Assembly: GCF_002849895.1 (NCBI RefSeq)
Contig: NZ_CP018867.1
Location: 2,170,001-2,234,000 of the forward strand
Reading direction: 5' to 3'
DNA: 64,000 nt
Source: Companilactobacillus alimentarius DSM 20249
Lineage (GTDB): Bacteria > Bacillota > Bacilli > Lactobacillales > Lactobacillaceae
The position numbers and the translations under genes were made by a program. This document shows, piece by piece, positions 38,555-49,096 of this stretch (position 1 is its first letter; every line of letters starts with the position of its first letter). The notes under the pieces were generated by a model. That model saw only the letters and a program-made list of their open reading frames with translations, was not told the DNA's origin and searched no databases.

Positions 38555-39757
38555 TTAAAATTCAAAAGACGAACGACTATTTTGACGCCGATAAACTGCA
38601 ATTAGTAACGTTAAAGCAATAGCAACGAAAATTAACGCTTCGATAATAGTAAAGACATTATCAAGACTAGTAACTTTTCCAGTCATCAACTCGCCCGAGG
38701 TTGTAAAAGCTAAGGTATCTAACAATGTATGAAAGAATACAGGTAAATAGAAGAGATTAGTATACAAGTAGATTCCTGACATCAACAGTCCCATACCAAA
38801 TGCAAAAATAACTTGATTGATGGTATTAGGTAAATCCTGACCAGCAGAAATATTACTCAAATGCAATAATCCAAAGCAAAGACTGCTAATTAAACTAGCC
38901 CAAAATATTTTGAAACGAAAGTTTTGAAAGACCGCCAAAAGAATTGTTAAAAAGGCGTATCTAAAGAGAAGTTCTTCAGCAATACCAGCTTCTAAGCCGC
39001 TTAGTAAGTATTCAATTTTAAAATTCACACCCTTGAAATTAAATGTATAAAAAGAACTGAATAAACTTTTTCCACCACTATAAGCATTCCACAATGAGAA
39101 CCAAATACATAATAATAGAAGAAACACTAAAACCAAACGATTAGTATTGCGTGACAAGCGTATACCAGGGTAAGCGTAGCCCCATTTTCTCATCATTACT
39201 AAAATCATAATCAAAAAGACGATTGCTCCTAGGAATCTAGAATTTGATAAGGCGGCTATTAGTGGATTGAAGTCTAGGATCGTACCATAAGTAACGATAC
39301 TTAAAGCTCCCATAGCGATGAATTCAAAAGAGAAGACTGTTGTCAATAATTGAATTAGTTTGTTTTTGAATTGGCCAAAGAATACTAATGTATAGGGAAC
39401 GTACATAACTAAGATTGAAACTAAAAACAAAGCTAGTGAAGTCGGAAGATTCCAATCGTAATATTTAGTACTAAAAGCAATCAAGTAGAAGTATGATTCA
39501 GCAATTATAAAGATTTGAAAAATTAGTTGAAAGATAAAATTAAAACGTTGGGTTAAATTATTCGGATGCAATTTAACCTTTAAGGCAAAGAGATTTAAAA
39601 TAATTGGAGCAAATAGATAAAGGTTCTGAGTCAATGCACTATAAGTGAACATAATGATTGCATTTAAGATTACTTGTCCACGAAATAGATTCAGAGTAAG
39701 TTTATCTTTATTATTTGGGGAAAACCTGTTATTATAACTGAATTCGTAATTGTTCAA
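38555..39757 (-). CDS. CPBP-family intramembrane metalloprotease
   Basis: A 400-residue membrane protein with about ten hydrophobic segments, TTG start behind GGAGGTG. The CPBP (Rce1/Abi) motifs lie near residues 245-330: E-E-L-L-F-R, F-G-L-L-H and H-T-L-L-D, so the putative catalytic residues are intact. In lactic acid bacteria such proteins are often bacteriocin-immunity or peptide-processing factors; no bacteriocin gene is nearby, so the role is open. The N-terminal half is longer than in typical ~220-residue CPBP proteins. Confidence 0.85.
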   Translation of the reverse strand: MNNYEFSYNNRFSPNNKDKLTLNLFRGQVILNAIIMFTYSALTQNLYLFAPIILNLFALKVKLHPNNLTQRFNFIFQLIFQIFIIAESYFYLIAFSTKYYDWNLPTSLALFLVSILVMYVPYTLVFFGQFKNKLIQLLTTVFSFEFIAMGALSIVTYGTILDFNPLIAALSNSRFLGAIVFLIMILVMMRKWGYAYPGIRLSRNTNRLVLVFLLLLCIWFSLWNAYSGGKSLFSSFYTFNFKGVNFKIEYLLSGLEAGIAEELLFRYAFLTILLAVFQNFRFKIFWASLISSLCFGLLHLSNISAGQDLPNTINQVIFAFGMGLLMSGIYLYTNLFYLPVFFHTLLDTLAFTTSGELMTGKVTSLDNVFTIIEALIFVAIALTLLIAVYRRQNSRSSFEF

Positions 39758-39840
39758 TTTACACCTCCACTTTCTTTAGAGTATAGATTAAATTAACATT
39801 TTTAGAAAGCAAGTTTTATTTAAAAATACTCAATTTAAGC

Positions 39841-39869
39841 TTGAAAAGCAAAGTATCATCGTGTAGTAT
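39841..39869 (+). promoter_or_regulatory. Candidate S10 operon promoter
   Basis: TTGAAA (39841-39846), 17 bases, TAGTAT (39864-39869), extended by ATTATAAG. It gives a leader of about 160 bases before rpsJ. Confidence 0.55.
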
Positions 39870-39909
39870 TATAAGAGTGCTTATTTCGTGTAGAAGTATG
39901 TACCAAATT

Positions 39910-40005
39910 GATATACAAAGTATATCGACGGCTTAGAAGTGAGAGGTTGCGACACACCCGGCCGCTTTGCCACGGCAGGGCTGGCGGATATTTTCACGGA
40001 GCCGG
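39910..40005 (+). other. Structured S10 operon leader
   Basis: The hairpin GATATAC-AAA-GTATATC (39910-39926) is followed by an unusually GC-rich stretch (about 39940-40005) with GCCG/CGGC (39961-39964, 39973-39976) and CCGGC/GCCGG (39958-39962, 40001-40005) pairings. In an otherwise AT-rich genome, this composition and position suggest a ribosomal-protein leader, probably the site of autoregulation. The family is not assigned. Confidence 0.55.
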
Positions 40006-40038
40006 TCATCTTGAAAGAGACAAAAAGGAGGTAACCCC

Positions 40039-40347
40039 ATGGCAAGTCAAAAAATTCGCATTCGTTTAAAGGCTTATGAACATCGTATTCTAGATCAATC
40101 AGCTGACAAGATTGTGGAAACTGCAAAAAGAACTGGTGCAACAATTTCAGGCCCAATTCCTTTGCCAACAGAGCGTTCACTATATACAGTGTTAGCTTCA
40201 CCACATAAGCATAAGGATTCTAGAGAACAATTCGAAATGCGTACACATAAAAGACTTATCGACGTTGTTAACCCAACAAAGAAGACGGTTGATTCACTTA
40301 TGAAGTTGGATCTACCATCTGGTGTTGACATTGAAATTAAATTATAA
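40039..40347 (+). CDS. rpsJ: Ribosomal protein S10
   Basis: The 102-residue 30S head protein is the first gene of the S10 cluster, with ATG behind AAGGAGG. It begins [12 protein letters not shown] and has [15 protein letters not shown]10 also acts in transcription antitermination as NusE. Confidence 0.98.
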   Translation: MASQKIRIRLKAYEHRILDQSADKIVETAKRTGATISGPIPLPTERSLYTVLASPHKHKDSREQFEMRTHKRLIDVVNPTKKTVDSLMKLDLPSGVDIEIKL

Positions 40348-40378
40348 TTATTAAAAATAAATTATTGGAGGTGCAAAC

Positions 40379-41014
40379 ATGGCCAGAAAAGGAATTCTTG
40401 GTAAAAAAGTCGGAATGACTCAAATTTTCACTGACAACGGTGAACTCGTACCCGTTACAGTTGTTGAAGCAACACCTAATGTTGTTATGCAACTTAAGAC
40501 TGCTGAAAATGATGGTTATGAGGCCGTTCAACTAGGTTTAGGAGATATGCGTGAAGTATTATCAAACAAACCTGCCAAGGGTCATGCGCAAAAGGCAAAT
40601 ACAACTCCTAAACGTTACATTCGCGAATTCCGCGATGTTGAAATGGGAGACTACGAATTAGGTGCTGAAGTTAAAGTAGATACATTTAATTCTGGTGATA
40701 TTGTCGACGTTACAGGAACAACAAAGGGACATGGAATGCAAGGTAACATCAAGAGATTCGGCCAAGCTAGAGGACCTGAAACTCACGGTTCAAGATATCA
40801 CCGTATTCCTGGTTCAATGGGTGCCATCATTAACCGTGTATTTAAGGGTAAGATGCTACCAGGTCGCATGGGTAACAATCGTGTTACTACACAAAACCTA
40901 GAAATCGTTAAAGTTGATACTGAACATAACGCAATTATGATCAAGGGTAATGTACCCGGTGCAAACAAATCATTAGTTAAAATCCAAACAGCTGTTAAAG
41001 CTAATCAAAAATAG
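40379..41014 (+). CDS. rplC: Ribosomal protein L3
   Basis: The protein has 211 residues, of normal length; ATG after GGAGG. L3 starts 50S assembly and reaches the peptidyl transferase centre through its central loop. The N-terminus is [13 protein letters not shown], and the central loop includes G-M-Q-G-N-I-K-R and [10 protein letters not shown]. It lies 19 bases before rplD. Confidence 0.98.
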   Translation: MARKGILGKKVGMTQIFTDNGELVPVTVVEATPNVVMQLKTAENDGYEAVQLGLGDMREVLSNKPAKGHAQKANTTPKRYIREFRDVEMGDYELGAEVKVDTFNSGDIVDVTGTTKGHGMQGNIKRFGQARGPETHGSRYHRIPGSMGAIINRVFKGKMLPGRMGNNRVTTQNLEIVKVDTEHNAIMIKGNVPGANKSLVKIQTAVKANQK

Positions 41015-41032
41015 GAAGGAGGAAAATGAGTT

Positions 41033-41656
41033 ATGACAAAAATCACAGCTTACAAAGATAACGGTGCTGAAAACGGTGCTGTTGACGTAAAAGATGAAGT
41101 TTTTGGTGTTGAACCAAATAACAACGTTGTTACTGATGCAGTTATTATGCAACGTGCATCAATGAGACAAGGTACTCATGATGTTAAGAACCGTTCTGAG
41201 GTTCGTGGTGGTGGTAGAAAACCATGGCGCCAAAAAGGTACTGGACGTGCACGTCAAGGTTCAATTAGATCACCTCAATGGGTAGGTGGTGGTGTCGTAT
41301 TCGGCCCAACACCAAGATCTTATGCATATCACCTTCCTAAGAAGGTTAGCCGTTTGGCATTGAAGTCAGTTCTTTCACAAAAGGCTGCTGACAGTAACCT
41401 AATCGTTATTGACTCAATTTCATACGACAAACCAAGTACAAAGAATTTTGCACAATTACTAAACAAAGTAGGTGCAGACAATAAGGTGCTTGTAGTTGTA
41501 GAAGACGGTAATGACAACGTTGCTTTATCAGCAAGAAACATTGATAAAGTACAAGTTGTTGCCCCTGAAGGCGTAAACGTTCTTGACGTTATTAACGCAA
41601 ACAAGTTAGTTGTTACACAAGCAGCACTTTCTAAAATTGAGGAGGTGCTTGGATAA
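41033..41656 (+). CDS. rplD: Ribosomal protein L4
   Basis: The protein has 207 residues, with [19 protein letters not shown] in the exit-tunnel loop (around 60-80). L4 lines the nascent-peptide tunnel and in some bacteria represses the S10 operon. The stop overlaps the rplW start region (shared base 41656). Confidence 0.98.
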   Translation: MTKITAYKDNGAENGAVDVKDEVFGVEPNNNVVTDAVIMQRASMRQGTHDVKNRSEVRGGGRKPWRQKGTGRARQGSIRSPQWVGGGVVFGPTPRSYAYHLPKKVSRLALKSVLSQKAADSNLIVIDSISYDKPSTKNFAQLLNKVGADNKVLVVVEDGNDNVALSARNIDKVQVVAPEGVNVLDVINANKLVVTQAALSKIEEVLG

Positions 41657-41946
41657 TGAGTGCAAGAGACGTAATTATTTGCCCTGTTATCACTGAAAGC
41701 TCAATGGATGCTATGAGCGACAAGAAATATACTTTCGATGTTGCTTTAGACGCTAACAAGGTTCTTGTTAGACAAGCCGTTGAAGAAGTTTTCGGTGTCA
41801 AGGTTAAACAAGTAAATATCATGAATGTTTCAGGTAAGAAGAAGCGCCAAGGACAATATGTTGGTTTCACAGCAAAACGTCGCAAGGCTATTGTTACTCT
41901 TACAGCTGATTCTGATGAAATTAAGATTTTCGAAGATGAGAAATAA
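41656..41946 (+). CDS. rplW: Ribosomal protein L23
   Basis: A 96-residue protein at the tunnel exit, docking site for trigger factor and SRP. It has [10 protein letters not shown] near the N-terminus and [10 protein letters not shown] near 68. Its ribosome-binding site GAGGTG lies inside rplD, so translation is coupled. Confidence 0.97.
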   Translation: MSARDVIICPVITESSMDAMSDKKYTFDVALDANKVLVRQAVEEVFGVKVKQVNIMNVSGKKKRQGQYVGFTAKRRKAIVTLTADSDEIKIFEDEK

Positions 41947-41962
41947 ATAAGGAGGTCAAATA

Positions 41963-42796
41963 ATGGCGATTATCAAGTATAAACCAACCACAAACGGTCG
42001 TCGTAATATGACAGGTTCTGACTTTTCAGAAATTACTAAAACAACTCCTGAAAAGACACTTTTAGAATCACAAAGCCATACAGCTGGTCGTAACTCATAC
42101 GGTCATATTACAGTGCGTCACCGTGGTGGTGGACACAAACAAAAATACCGTGTTATTGATTTCAAACGTATCAAAGACGGTGTTAAAGCAACAGTTAAAT
42201 CTATTGAATACGATCCAAATCGTACAGCTAATATTGCACTTATTCATTATTCAGATGGTGTAAAGTCATATATTATTGCTCCTAAGGGTCTTGAAGTAGG
42301 GCAAATCGTTGAATCTGGTAAAGATGCAGATATCAAACCAGGTAATGCACTTGCACTTGCAGATATTCCTGTTGGTACAGTTCTACATAACGTTGAACTT
42401 AAACCTGGTAAGGGTGGCCAATTAGGTCGTTCCGCTGGTACTTCAGTTCAATTACTTGGTAGAGATGGTAAGTACTCATTACTACGTTTACCTTCTGGTG
42501 AAGTACGTATGATTCTTTCAACTTGCCGTGCTACTGTTGGTTCAATTGGTAATGAACAACATGAATTAATTAAGATTGGTAAGGCTGGACGTAAGCGCTG
42601 GTTAGGTATGAGACCTACAGTTCGTGGTTCAGTTATGAACCCTAACGATCACCCACATGGTGGTGGTGAAGGTAAAGCTCCTATCGGTCATCCATCACCA
42701 ATGTCACCATGGGGTAAGAAGACCTTGGGTAAGAAGACTCGTTCATCACGTGCCAAATCTGAAAGACTTATCATTCGTCATAGAAAAGGTAAGTAA
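41963..42796 (+). CDS. rplB: Ribosomal protein L2
   Basis: The protein has 277 residues. It is needed for subunit association and peptidyl transfer. It has Y-K-P-T-T-N-G-R-R at the start, [10 protein letters not shown] and the conserved C-terminal [14 protein letters not shown] loop (~220-233). Normal length. Confidence 0.98.
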   Translation: MAIIKYKPTTNGRRNMTGSDFSEITKTTPEKTLLESQSHTAGRNSYGHITVRHRGGGHKQKYRVIDFKRIKDGVKATVKSIEYDPNRTANIALIHYSDGVKSYIIAPKGLEVGQIVESGKDADIKPGNALALADIPVGTVLHNVELKPGKGGQLGRSAGTSVQLLGRDGKYSLLRLPSGEVRMILSTCRATVGSIGNEQHELIKIGKAGRKRWLGMRPTVRGSVMNPNDHPHGGGEGKAPIGHPSPMSPWGKKTLGKKTRSSRAKSERLIIRHRKGK

Positions 42797-42830
42797 ACTA
42801 TTCATTAGAATAATATAAGGAGGACATAAG

Positions 42831-43118
42831 ATGAGTCGTAGTTTAAAAAAAGGACCATTCGCTGATGCACACCTTCTCAAGAAGATTGATGCACAAAAAG
42901 ATTCTGACAAGAAGTCAGTTATCAAGACATGGTCAAGACGTTCAACAATTTTTCCTAGTTTCGTAGGATACACAATCGCAGTTCATGATGGACGTAAGCA
43001 CGTCCCAGTTTATATTCAAGAAGATATGGTTGGACATAAATTAGGTGAGTTTGTACCTACACGTACATTCCATGGTCATGGAACAGATGACAAAAAGACA
43101 GCACCAGCAGTTAAATAA
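42831..43118 (+). CDS. rpsS: Ribosomal protein S19
   Basis: The protein has 95 residues, starting [10 protein letters not shown] and containing [16 protein letters not shown]. It forms the 30S head with S13. The ATG follows AAGGAGG. Confidence 0.98.
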   Translation: MSRSLKKGPFADAHLLKKIDAQKDSDKKSVIKTWSRRSTIFPSFVGYTIAVHDGRKHVPVYIQEDMVGHKLGEFVPTRTFHGHGTDDKKTAPAVK

Positions 43119-43132
43119 GAAGGGAGACTTAA

Positions 43133-43489
43133 ATGATGGCAGAACAAGAAATTACATCTGCAACAGCTAAAGTTACTAACGTGCGTATTGCACCTCGTAA
43201 AGCTCGCCTTGTTATTGATCTAATCAGAGGCAAGCAAGCTGCTGAGGCACTTGCAATTTTGCAATTCACACCAAGAGCAGGCTCTCCAATTATTGCTAAA
43301 GCTCTTAAGTCAGCAATTGCAAACGCAGAACATAACTTTGATTTAGATGCACAAAACTTATTCGTCAGTGAAGCTTTCGTCGACGAAGGACCAACTCTAA
43401 AACGTTTCCGTCCTAGAGCTAAGGGTTCAGCATCACCAATTAACAAGAGAACTAGTCACATTACAGTCGTTGTAAGTGAAAAAGAATAG
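43133..43489 (+). CDS. rplV: Ribosomal protein L22
   Basis: The protein has 118 residues (117 if the ATG three bases later is used; both lie within reach of AGGGAG at 43121-43126). It has [17 protein letters not shown] and the tunnel hairpin [15 protein letters not shown]; wild-type-like in the macrolide-relevant loop. Confidence 0.97.
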   Translation: MMAEQEITSATAKVTNVRIAPRKARLVIDLIRGKQAAEALAILQFTPRAGSPIIAKALKSAIANAEHNFDLDAQNLFVSEAFVDEGPTLKRFRPRAKGSASPINKRTSHITVVVSEKE

Positions 43490-43506
43490 TATTGGAGGTA
43501 ACTTGA

Positions 43507-44181
43507 GTGGGTCAAAAGATTAATCCAGTCGGATTCCGTGTCGGTGTTATCCGTGACTGGGATGCCAAATGGTATGCAAACAATAAAGACTTTTCAACAT
43601 TTTTACATGAAGACCTAAGAATTCGTAAGTATATTGAAGAAAAACTTTCAAATGCTTCCGTTTCAAGAATCGAAATTGAACGTACTGCAAAGAACGTTAC
43701 TGTTTCAATTCATACTGCTAAACCTGGTATGGTTATCGGTAAAGGTGGTTCAGAAGTTGAAAAATTACGTAATGAACTAAATAACTTAACTAAGAGAAAT
43801 ATTCACATCAACATTATCGAAATCAAGAAACCTGATTTGGATGCAAAACTTGTTGGTGAAAGTATCGCTCGTCAACTTGAAGCTCGTATTGCTTTCAGAC
43901 GTGCACAACGTCAAGCAGTTCAACGTTCAAGACGTGCCGGTGCTAAAGGTATCAAGGTACAAATTTCTGGTCGTTTAAACGGTGCCGATATGGCTCGTCG
44001 TGAATGGCATACAGAAGGAACAGTTCCTTTGCACACATTGCGTGCTGATATCGATTATGCTTGGGTTGAAGCTAAGACAACTTATGGTAATTTAGGTGTT
44101 AAAACTTGGATTTATCGTGGTGAAATTCTTCCAGCTAAACCACAACATAATGACAAAAAATCTGAAGGGAAAGGAGAATAA
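43507..44181 (+). CDS. rpsC: Ribosomal protein S3
   Basis: The protein has 224 residues, with a GTG start 8 bases after TTGGAGG. It has [10 protein letters not shown] at the start and the KH motif M-V-I-G-K-G-G at ~75-81. It lines the mRNA entry channel. The next gene, rplP, starts 3 bases after the stop. Confidence 0.98.
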   Translation: MGQKINPVGFRVGVIRDWDAKWYANNKDFSTFLHEDLRIRKYIEEKLSNASVSRIEIERTAKNVTVSIHTAKPGMVIGKGGSEVEKLRNELNNLTKRNIHINIIEIKKPDLDAKLVGESIARQLEARIAFRRAQRQAVQRSRRAGAKGIKVQISGRLNGADMARREWHTEGTVPLHTLRADIDYAWVEAKTTYGNLGVKTWIYRGEILPAKPQHNDKKSEGKGE

Positions 44182-44184
44182 TCT

Positions 44185-44616
44185 ATGCTAGTACCAAAAC
44201 GTGTAAAACACCGTCGTGAGTTCCGTGGAAAGATGCGCGGAGAAGCTAAAGGTGGTAAAACAGTTACATTTGGTGAATATGGTTTGAAAGCATTACAATC
44301 AAGCTGGATCACTAACAGACAAATCGAAGCAGCCCGTGTTGCTATGACTCGTTATATGAAGCGTGGTGGTAAGGTTTGGATTAAAATCTTCCCTCATAAA
44401 TCATATACAGCTAAGGGTGTCGGAGTTCGTATGGGTTCTGGTAAAGGTGCACCTGCAGGTTGGGTTGCCCCAGTTAAACGTGAAAAGATTCTCTTCGAAA
44501 TTGGTGGAGTTCCTGAAGAAGTTGCCCGTGAAGCTCTTAGACTTGCATCAAACAAACTACCCGTTAGGACTAAGTTTGTAAAACGTGAGGAAGTAGGTGG
44601 CGCTGATGAAGGCTAG
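44185..44616 (+). CDS. rplP: Ribosomal protein L16
   Basis: The protein has 143 residues, with [15 protein letters not shown] at the start and a central [14 protein letters not shown] motif that organises the A-site tRNA region. Its last 11 bases overlap rpmC. Confidence 0.98.
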   Translation: MLVPKRVKHRREFRGKMRGEAKGGKTVTFGEYGLKALQSSWITNRQIEAARVAMTRYMKRGGKVWIKIFPHKSYTAKGVGVRMGSGKGAPAGWVAPVKREKILFEIGGVPEEVAREALRLASNKLPVRTKFVKREEVGGADEG

Positions 44617-44800
44617 TGAAATCAAAGAGCTTACTGCTGCTCAATTACAAGATAAAGTTAAAGAATACAAAGAAGAACTATTCAACTTGCGTTTCCAACA
44701 AGCTACTGGTCAATTGGAAAATACAGCCCGTCTTAAGGCCGTAAGAAAGAACATCGCAAGATTAAGAACAGCTCAAAACCAAAAGAATAACGAAAAATAA
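44606..44800 (+). CDS. rpmC: Ribosomal protein L29
   Basis: The protein has 64 residues from ATG 44606; AGGTGG lies about 6 bases upstream, inside rplP, so the two are translationally coupled. An in-frame GTG at 44597 is part of that site and was rejected. It has the conserved [13 protein letters not shown] segment. L29 lies at the tunnel exit beside L23. Confidence 0.96.
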   Translation: MKASEIKELTAAQLQDKVKEYKEELFNLRFQQATGQLENTARLKAVRKNIARLRTAQNQKNNEK

Positions 44801-44822
44801 TAAACAGGAAGGGGATATCAAG

Positions 44823-45095
44823 TTGAGCGAAACACAAACTCGTAACCATCGTAAAGTATATCAAGGACGCGTCGTTTCAGATAAAATGGATAAGACAATC
44901 GTTGTTGTTGTTGAAACTTACAAAACACACCCAGTCTATGGCAAGCGTGTTAGATATTCTAAGAAATATTACGTTCAAGACGATAACAACGAAGCTAAAG
45001 TTAACGATATTGTACGTATCATGGAAACTCGTCCTTTGTCAAAGACAAAGCGCTTCCGTTTATTAGAAATCGTCGAAAAAGCAGTCAAGATCTAG
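44823..45095 (+). CDS. rpsQ: Ribosomal protein S17
   Basis: The protein has 90 residues, with a TTG start behind GGAAGGGG. It has [13 protein letters not shown] and [10 protein letters not shown]. An early 16S-binding OB-fold protein. Confidence 0.97.
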   Translation: MSETQTRNHRKVYQGRVVSDKMDKTIVVVVETYKTHPVYGKRVRYSKKYYVQDDNNEAKVNDIVRIMETRPLSKTKRFRLLEIVEKAVKI

Positions 45096-45124
45096 ACTAT
45101 AACTGATGAGAGGAGGGCCAAAAC

Positions 45125-45493
45125 ATGATTCAACAAGAAAGTCGTCTAAAAGTTGCAGATAACTCTGGAGCTCGTGAAATTCTAACAATTAAAGTTCTTG
45201 GTGGTTCAAACCGTAGAACAGCTAATATCGGTGATATCATCGTTGCTACTGTCAAACAAGCAACACCAGGTGGCGTTGTTAAAAAGGGTGATGTTGTCAA
45301 AGCAGTTATCGTAAGAACTGTATCAGGCGCTCACCGTGCAGATGGTTCTTACATCAGATTTGATGAGAATGCTGCAGTTATTATTAATGCTGATAAAACA
45401 CCTAGAGGTACTCGTATTTTCGGACCTGTTGCTCGTGAACTACGTGATAACGATTTTATGAAGATCGTATCTCTAGCACCAGAAGTGCTATAA
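45125..45493 (+). CDS. rplN: Ribosomal protein L14
   Basis: The protein has 122 residues, starting [16 protein letters not shown]. It forms an intersubunit bridge. Normal length, ATG after GAGGAGG. Confidence 0.98.
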   Translation: MIQQESRLKVADNSGAREILTIKVLGGSNRRTANIGDIIVATVKQATPGGVVKKGDVVKAVIVRTVSGAHRADGSYIRFDENAAVIINADKTPRGTRIFGPVARELRDNDFMKIVSLAPEVL

Positions 45494-45525
45494 AAAGATC
45501 AATTTAATTCAGGAGGTGCTGAATA

Positions 45526-45771
45526 GTGTTTGTAAAAACTGGAGACAATGTCAAAGTTATCGCTGGCGATGCTAAGGGCAAGACTGGCGTAGTTAAAAAA
45601 GCTATGCCTAGTGTAAACAAAGTTATCGTTGAAGGCGTAAATGTTGTTAAGAAACACTCTAAGCCAAGCAATGCTCAACCCCAAGGTGGAATTGTTGACG
45701 TTGAAAGACCTATTAGTGCAACTAACGTTAAGGTTGTAAGTAAAACAACTGATAAAAAAGAAGACAAATAA
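45526..45771 (+). CDS. rplX: Ribosomal protein L24 (short form)
   Basis: The protein has 81 residues, with a GTG start behind AGGAGGTG. The KOW motif is present (G-D-N-V-K-V-I-A-G-D-A-K-G-K-T-G), as is H-S-K-P-S. The C-terminal ~20 residues found in Bacillus L24 (about 103 residues) are replaced by a short Lys/Asp tail. Short L24 forms may be usual in this lineage; no frameshift is visible. Confidence 0.95.
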   Translation: MFVKTGDNVKVIAGDAKGKTGVVKKAMPSVNKVIVEGVNVVKKHSKPSNAQPQGGIVDVERPISATNVKVVSKTTDKKEDK

Positions 45772-45787
45772 GAAAGGAGAAAACTAA

Positions 45788-46330
45788 ATGGCTAACGCTT
45801 TAAAAGAAAAGTATGATAGTGACATCACACCATCAATGATGAAGAAGTTTAACTATTCATCAATCATGGAAGCACCTAAATTAGACAAGATTGTTCTAAA
45901 CATGGGTGTTGGTGATGCTATTGCTAACTCAAAGAACCTTGATGAAGCTGTTGAAGAACTTGGTCAAATTGCTGGTCAAAAGCCACTTATCACAAAGGCT
46001 AAGAAATCAATCGCTGGTTTCAGACTTCGTGAAGGTATGTCAATTGGTGCTAAGGTTACACTTCGTGGAGACCGTATGTACGACTTCCTTGACAAATTGA
46101 TCAACATCGCTTTACCACGTGTTCGTGATTTCCGTGGTGTAAGTACTCGTTCATTTGATGGCCGTGGTAACTACACACTAGGTATTAAAGAACAATTGGT
46201 TTTCCCAGAAATTGACTACGATAAGGTTAATAAAATTCGTGGATTGGACATCGTTATTGTTACAACAGCAAATACTGATGAAGAATCACGTGAACTATTA
46301 ACACAAATCGGTATGCCATTCGCAAAATAA
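45788..46330 (+). CDS. rplE: Ribosomal protein L5
   Basis: The 180-residue 5S rRNA-binding protein of the central protuberance has K-I-V-L-N-M-G-V-G near 35 and [15 protein letters not shown] near 118. Normal length, ATG after GAAAGGAG. Confidence 0.98.
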   Translation: MANALKEKYDSDITPSMMKKFNYSSIMEAPKLDKIVLNMGVGDAIANSKNLDEAVEELGQIAGQKPLITKAKKSIAGFRLREGMSIGAKVTLRGDRMYDFLDKLINIALPRVRDFRGVSTRSFDGRGNYTLGIKEQLVFPEIDYDKVNKIRGLDIVIVTTANTDEESRELLTQIGMPFAK

Positions 46331-46347
46331 ATTAGGAGGTAAATTCA

Positions 46348-46533
46348 TTGGCTAAGAAATCTCAAATAGTACGTAATCATAGACCTGCTAAGTTTTCATC
46401 ACAAGCTTACACACGTTGCGAACGTTGTGGTCGTCCACATTCTGTATATCGCAAATTCAAGCTTTGCCGACTTTGCCTTCGTCAATTGGCTCATGAAGGT
46501 CAAATCCCTGGTATGAAAAAAGCTAGCTGGTAA
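46348..46533 (+). CDS. rpsN: Ribosomal protein S14, zinc-binding type
   Basis: The protein has 61 residues, with a TTG start behind GGAGG. Two C-x-x-C pairs (C-E-R-C ~25-28, C-R-L-C ~40-43) mark the zinc-containing form. A zinc-free paralogue may exist elsewhere but is not in this window. Confidence 0.97.
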   Translation: MAKKSQIVRNHRPAKFSSQAYTRCERCGRPHSVYRKFKLCRLCLRQLAHEGQIPGMKKASW

Positions 46534-46561
46534 GATTTTAATAATAAAGGAGGTAAATTAA

Positions 46562-46960
46562 ATGGTCATGACAGATCCTATTGCGGATTACCTAACACGT
46601 ATTCGTAACGCTAATATGGTTAAACATGAATCTCTAGAAATTCCTGCTTCAAACATCAAGAAGAGCATGACAGAGATTCTTAAGAATGAAGGATTTATCA
46701 AGGATTACGAAGTTGTTGAAGACAACAAGCAAAACGTACTTCGTATTTTCTTAAAATATGGTAAAGATCAACAACGCGTAATTTCAGGCTTGAAACGTAT
46801 TTCAAGACCAGGTCTACGTAGTTATGTTGATTCAGATAACGTACCAAAGGTTCTTAATGGATTAGGTATCGCTATTCTTTCAACTTCAAAAGGTGTTATT
46901 ACTGACAAAGAAGCCCGCGCTCAACACGTTGGTGGAGAAGTAATCGCTTATATTTGGTAA
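46562..46960 (+). CDS. rpsH: Ribosomal protein S8
   Basis: The protein has 132 residues, with [15 protein letters not shown] at the N-terminus and a C-terminal [12 protein letters not shown]. The ATG at 46562 lies 8 bases after AAGGAGG; another ATG at 46568 is possible. In E. coli S8 represses the spc operon. Confidence 0.97.
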   Translation: MVMTDPIADYLTRIRNANMVKHESLEIPASNIKKSMTEILKNEGFIKDYEVVEDNKQNVLRIFLKYGKDQQRVISGLKRISRPGLRSYVDSDNVPKVLNGLGIAILSTSKGVITDKEARAQHVGGEVIAYIW

Positions 46961-46990
46961 AATTCTTAGAAAGTAAGGAGGTGCTCGAAT

Positions 46991-47521
46991 TTGAGTCGTA
47001 TCGGTTTAAAAGTAATTGAAATTCCAGAAGGCGTTACAGTTACTAAAAAAGATGAAAATATTACTGTTAAGGGCCCTAAGGGTGAATTAACAAGACAATT
47101 TAATTCAAAGATCAAGTTAAGTCTTGAAGGCAATGAAGCTAAGTTCTCTCGTGAAAACGAAAATGACAAAGCTCTTCATGGTACAATGCGTTCAAATCTT
47201 AACAATATGATTATTGGTGTTACAAAGGGCTACGAAAAGAAGCTTGAACTAAGAGGTGTTGGTTACCGTGCACAAGTTAAAGGTAATACATTAACTCTTA
47301 CAGTTGGTTTCTCACATCCTGTAGTTATGGAAGCACCAGAAGGTATCAAGATTGAATCACCTTCAAATACAGAAATTAATATCCTTGGAATCAGCAAGCA
47401 ACGAGTTGGTCAATTTGCAGCTGTTATCCGCGATGTACGTCCTCCAGAACCTTATAAAGGTAAAGGTATTCGTTATGTTGACGAATATGTACGTCGTAAA
47501 GAAGGTAAAACTGGTAAATAG
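46991..47521 (+). CDS. rplF: Ribosomal protein L6
   Basis: The protein has 176 residues, with a TTG start after AAGGAGGTG. The conserved C-terminal block is [12 protein letters not shown] (~150-161). It binds near the sarcin-ricin loop. Confidence 0.97.
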   Translation: MSRIGLKVIEIPEGVTVTKKDENITVKGPKGELTRQFNSKIKLSLEGNEAKFSRENENDKALHGTMRSNLNNMIIGVTKGYEKKLELRGVGYRAQVKGNTLTLTVGFSHPVVMEAPEGIKIESPSNTEINILGISKQRVGQFAAVIRDVRPPEPYKGKGIRYVDEYVRRKEGKTGK

Positions 47522-47546
47522 TAAATAAATCTATGAGGTGAAAATT

Positions 47547-47903
47547 GTGATTACAAAACCAGACAAAAACAAAGCACGTCAAAAGCGTCAAAAACGTATC
47601 CGTGCAAAAATCTCTGGTACTGCTGAGCGCCCACGCTTAAACGTATTCCGTTCGAATAAAAACATTTACGCTCAAATTATTGATGACGTAAAGGGTGTAA
47701 CGCTAGCAAGTGCCTCAACTCTTGATAAAGAAATTAAAGACGGTTCAAAAGTTGAACAAGCTCAAGCTGTTGGTGCCTTAGTTGCCCAAAGAGCTCAAGA
47801 AGCAAAAATTAGCGAGGTTATCTTTGATCGTGGCGGATACCTATATCATGGTCGTGTTCAAAGTCTTGCTGAAGCAGCTCGTGAAAATGGATTAAAATTC
47901 TAG
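47547..47903 (+). CDS. rplR: Ribosomal protein L18
   Basis: The protein has 118 residues from GTG 47547, chosen because GAGGTG ends about 6 bases upstream and the length matches the family; an ATG at 47538 would overlap the ribosome-binding site. It has [14 protein letters not shown] and [11 protein letters not shown]. It binds 5S rRNA. Confidence 0.96.
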   Translation: MITKPDKNKARQKRQKRIRAKISGTAERPRLNVFRSNKNIYAQIIDDVKGVTLASASTLDKEIKDGSKVEQAQAVGALVAQRAQEAKISEVIFDRGGYLYHGRVQSLAEAARENGLKF

Positions 47904-47921
47904 AAGGAGGAAACCAAATTT

Positions 47922-48422
47922 ATGACATATATCGATCCAACTCAATTAGAATTAGAAGATCGCGTTGTCTCAATCAACCGTGTTACTAAGGTTGTTAAAG
48001 GTGGACGCCGTCTACGTTTTGCTGCTATCGTAATCGTCGGTGACAAGAATGGTCACGTAGGTTTCGGTACTGGTAAAGCTCAAGAAGTTCCAGAAGCTAT
48101 TCGTAAAGCTGTTGAAGATGGTAAGAAGAACCTTATCAATGTTCCTATGGTTGGCTCAACAATTCCTCATGAAGTTATCGGTACATTCGGTGCTGGTAGA
48201 ATCTTGTTGAAGCCCGCTGAAGAAGGTTCTGGTATTGCTGCTGGTGGTGCTGTTCGTGCCGTTATCGAATTAGCCGGTGTTGGTGATGTTACAAGTAAAT
48301 CACTTGGTAGAAACACACCAATCAACGTAATTCGTGCAACAATCGACGGATTGAAACAACTTAAAACTGCTGACGACGTTGCTGATATGCGCGGAATCTC
48401 AGCCCAAGAATTGCTTAACTAG
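47922..48422 (+). CDS. rpsE: Ribosomal protein S5
   Basis: The protein has 166 residues. The N-terminal dsRNA-binding-like domain has [19 protein letters not shown], then [10 protein letters not shown] in the C-terminal domain. It is important for fidelity; the spectinomycin-loop residues look wild type. Confidence 0.97.
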   Translation: MTYIDPTQLELEDRVVSINRVTKVVKGGRRLRFAAIVIVGDKNGHVGFGTGKAQEVPEAIRKAVEDGKKNLINVPMVGSTIPHEVIGTFGAGRILLKPAEEGSGIAAGGAVRAVIELAGVGDVTSKSLGRNTPINVIRATIDGLKQLKTADDVADMRGISAQELLN

Positions 48423-48436
48423 AAGAAAGGTGCGTA

Positions 48437-48625
48437 ATGATGGCTAAACTTAAAATTACTCTAATTAGAAGTGCAGCTCACCGCCTTCCTGCTCAACGTA
48501 AGATTGTTAAGGAACTAGGACTCGCAAGAGTTTCAAGTTCTGTTGTTAAGCCGGATGATCCTGCTATTCGTGGTGCTGTATTGAAAATCGCTCATTTAGT
48601 AAGCGTTGAAGAAGTTAAAGATTAA
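48437..48625 (+). CDS. rpmD: Ribosomal protein L30
   Basis: The protein has 62 residues (61 if the adjacent ATG at 48440 is used; AAAGGTG lies just upstream). The family motif is [15 protein letters not shown] small 50S protein of the spc segment. Confidence 0.96.
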   Translation: MMAKLKITLIRSAAHRLPAQRKIVKELGLARVSSSVVKPDDPAIRGAVLKIAHLVSVEEVKD

Positions 48626-48655
48626 TAAAATATTTAAAGATTAGGAGGTGCAATA

Positions 48656-49096
48656 ATGGAACTAAACGAACTTAAGCCAAGTGCAGGCTCAAGACATGCT
48701 AGAAAGCGTCTAGGTCGTGGTACTTCAAGTGGTACAGGTAAAACTGCTGGTCGTGGTCAAAAAGGTCAATTGGCTAGATCAGGTGGTAAGACACGTATCG
48801 GTTTTGAAGGTGGTCAAATGCCTTTATTCCGTCGTATGCCAAAACGTGGTTTCAATAACATCAACCGCAAGGAATATGCTATTGTTAATCTAAGTGATTT
48901 AAGTAAGTTTAATGATGGTGCTGAAGTTAATGTTGAAACATTAAAAGCAGCAGGTATTATTAAAAAAGAATTTGATGGTGTAAAGTTGCTTGCTAACGGT
49001 GAGGTTAGTGCTAAGTTAACTGTTAAAGTTGCTAAGAGTTCAGCCGCAGCTACTAAAGCAATTGAAGCCGCTGGTGGCACTGTAGAGGTGATCTAA
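48656..49096 (+). CDS. rplO: Ribosomal protein L15
   Basis: The protein has 146 residues, with a Gly/Arg-rich N-terminal extension ([14 protein letters not shown]) that penetrates 23S rRNA and G-F-E-G-G-Q-M-P-L in the middle. The last base of its stop is the first base of the secY ATG. Confidence 0.97.
   Translation: MELNELKPSAGSRHARKRLGRGTSSGTGKTAGRGQKGQLARSGGKTRIGFEGGQMPLFRRMPKRGFNNINRKEYAIVNLSDLSKFNDGAEVNVETLKAAGIIKKEFDGVKLLANGEVSAKLTVKVAKSSAAATKAIEAAGGTVEVI

Noticed and set aside
39881..40204. Open frame of 107 codons on the minus strand over the S10 leader and rpsJ
   Set aside because: It is antisense to a structured leader and a conserved ribosomal gene, has no good ribosome-binding site and resembles no protein family.
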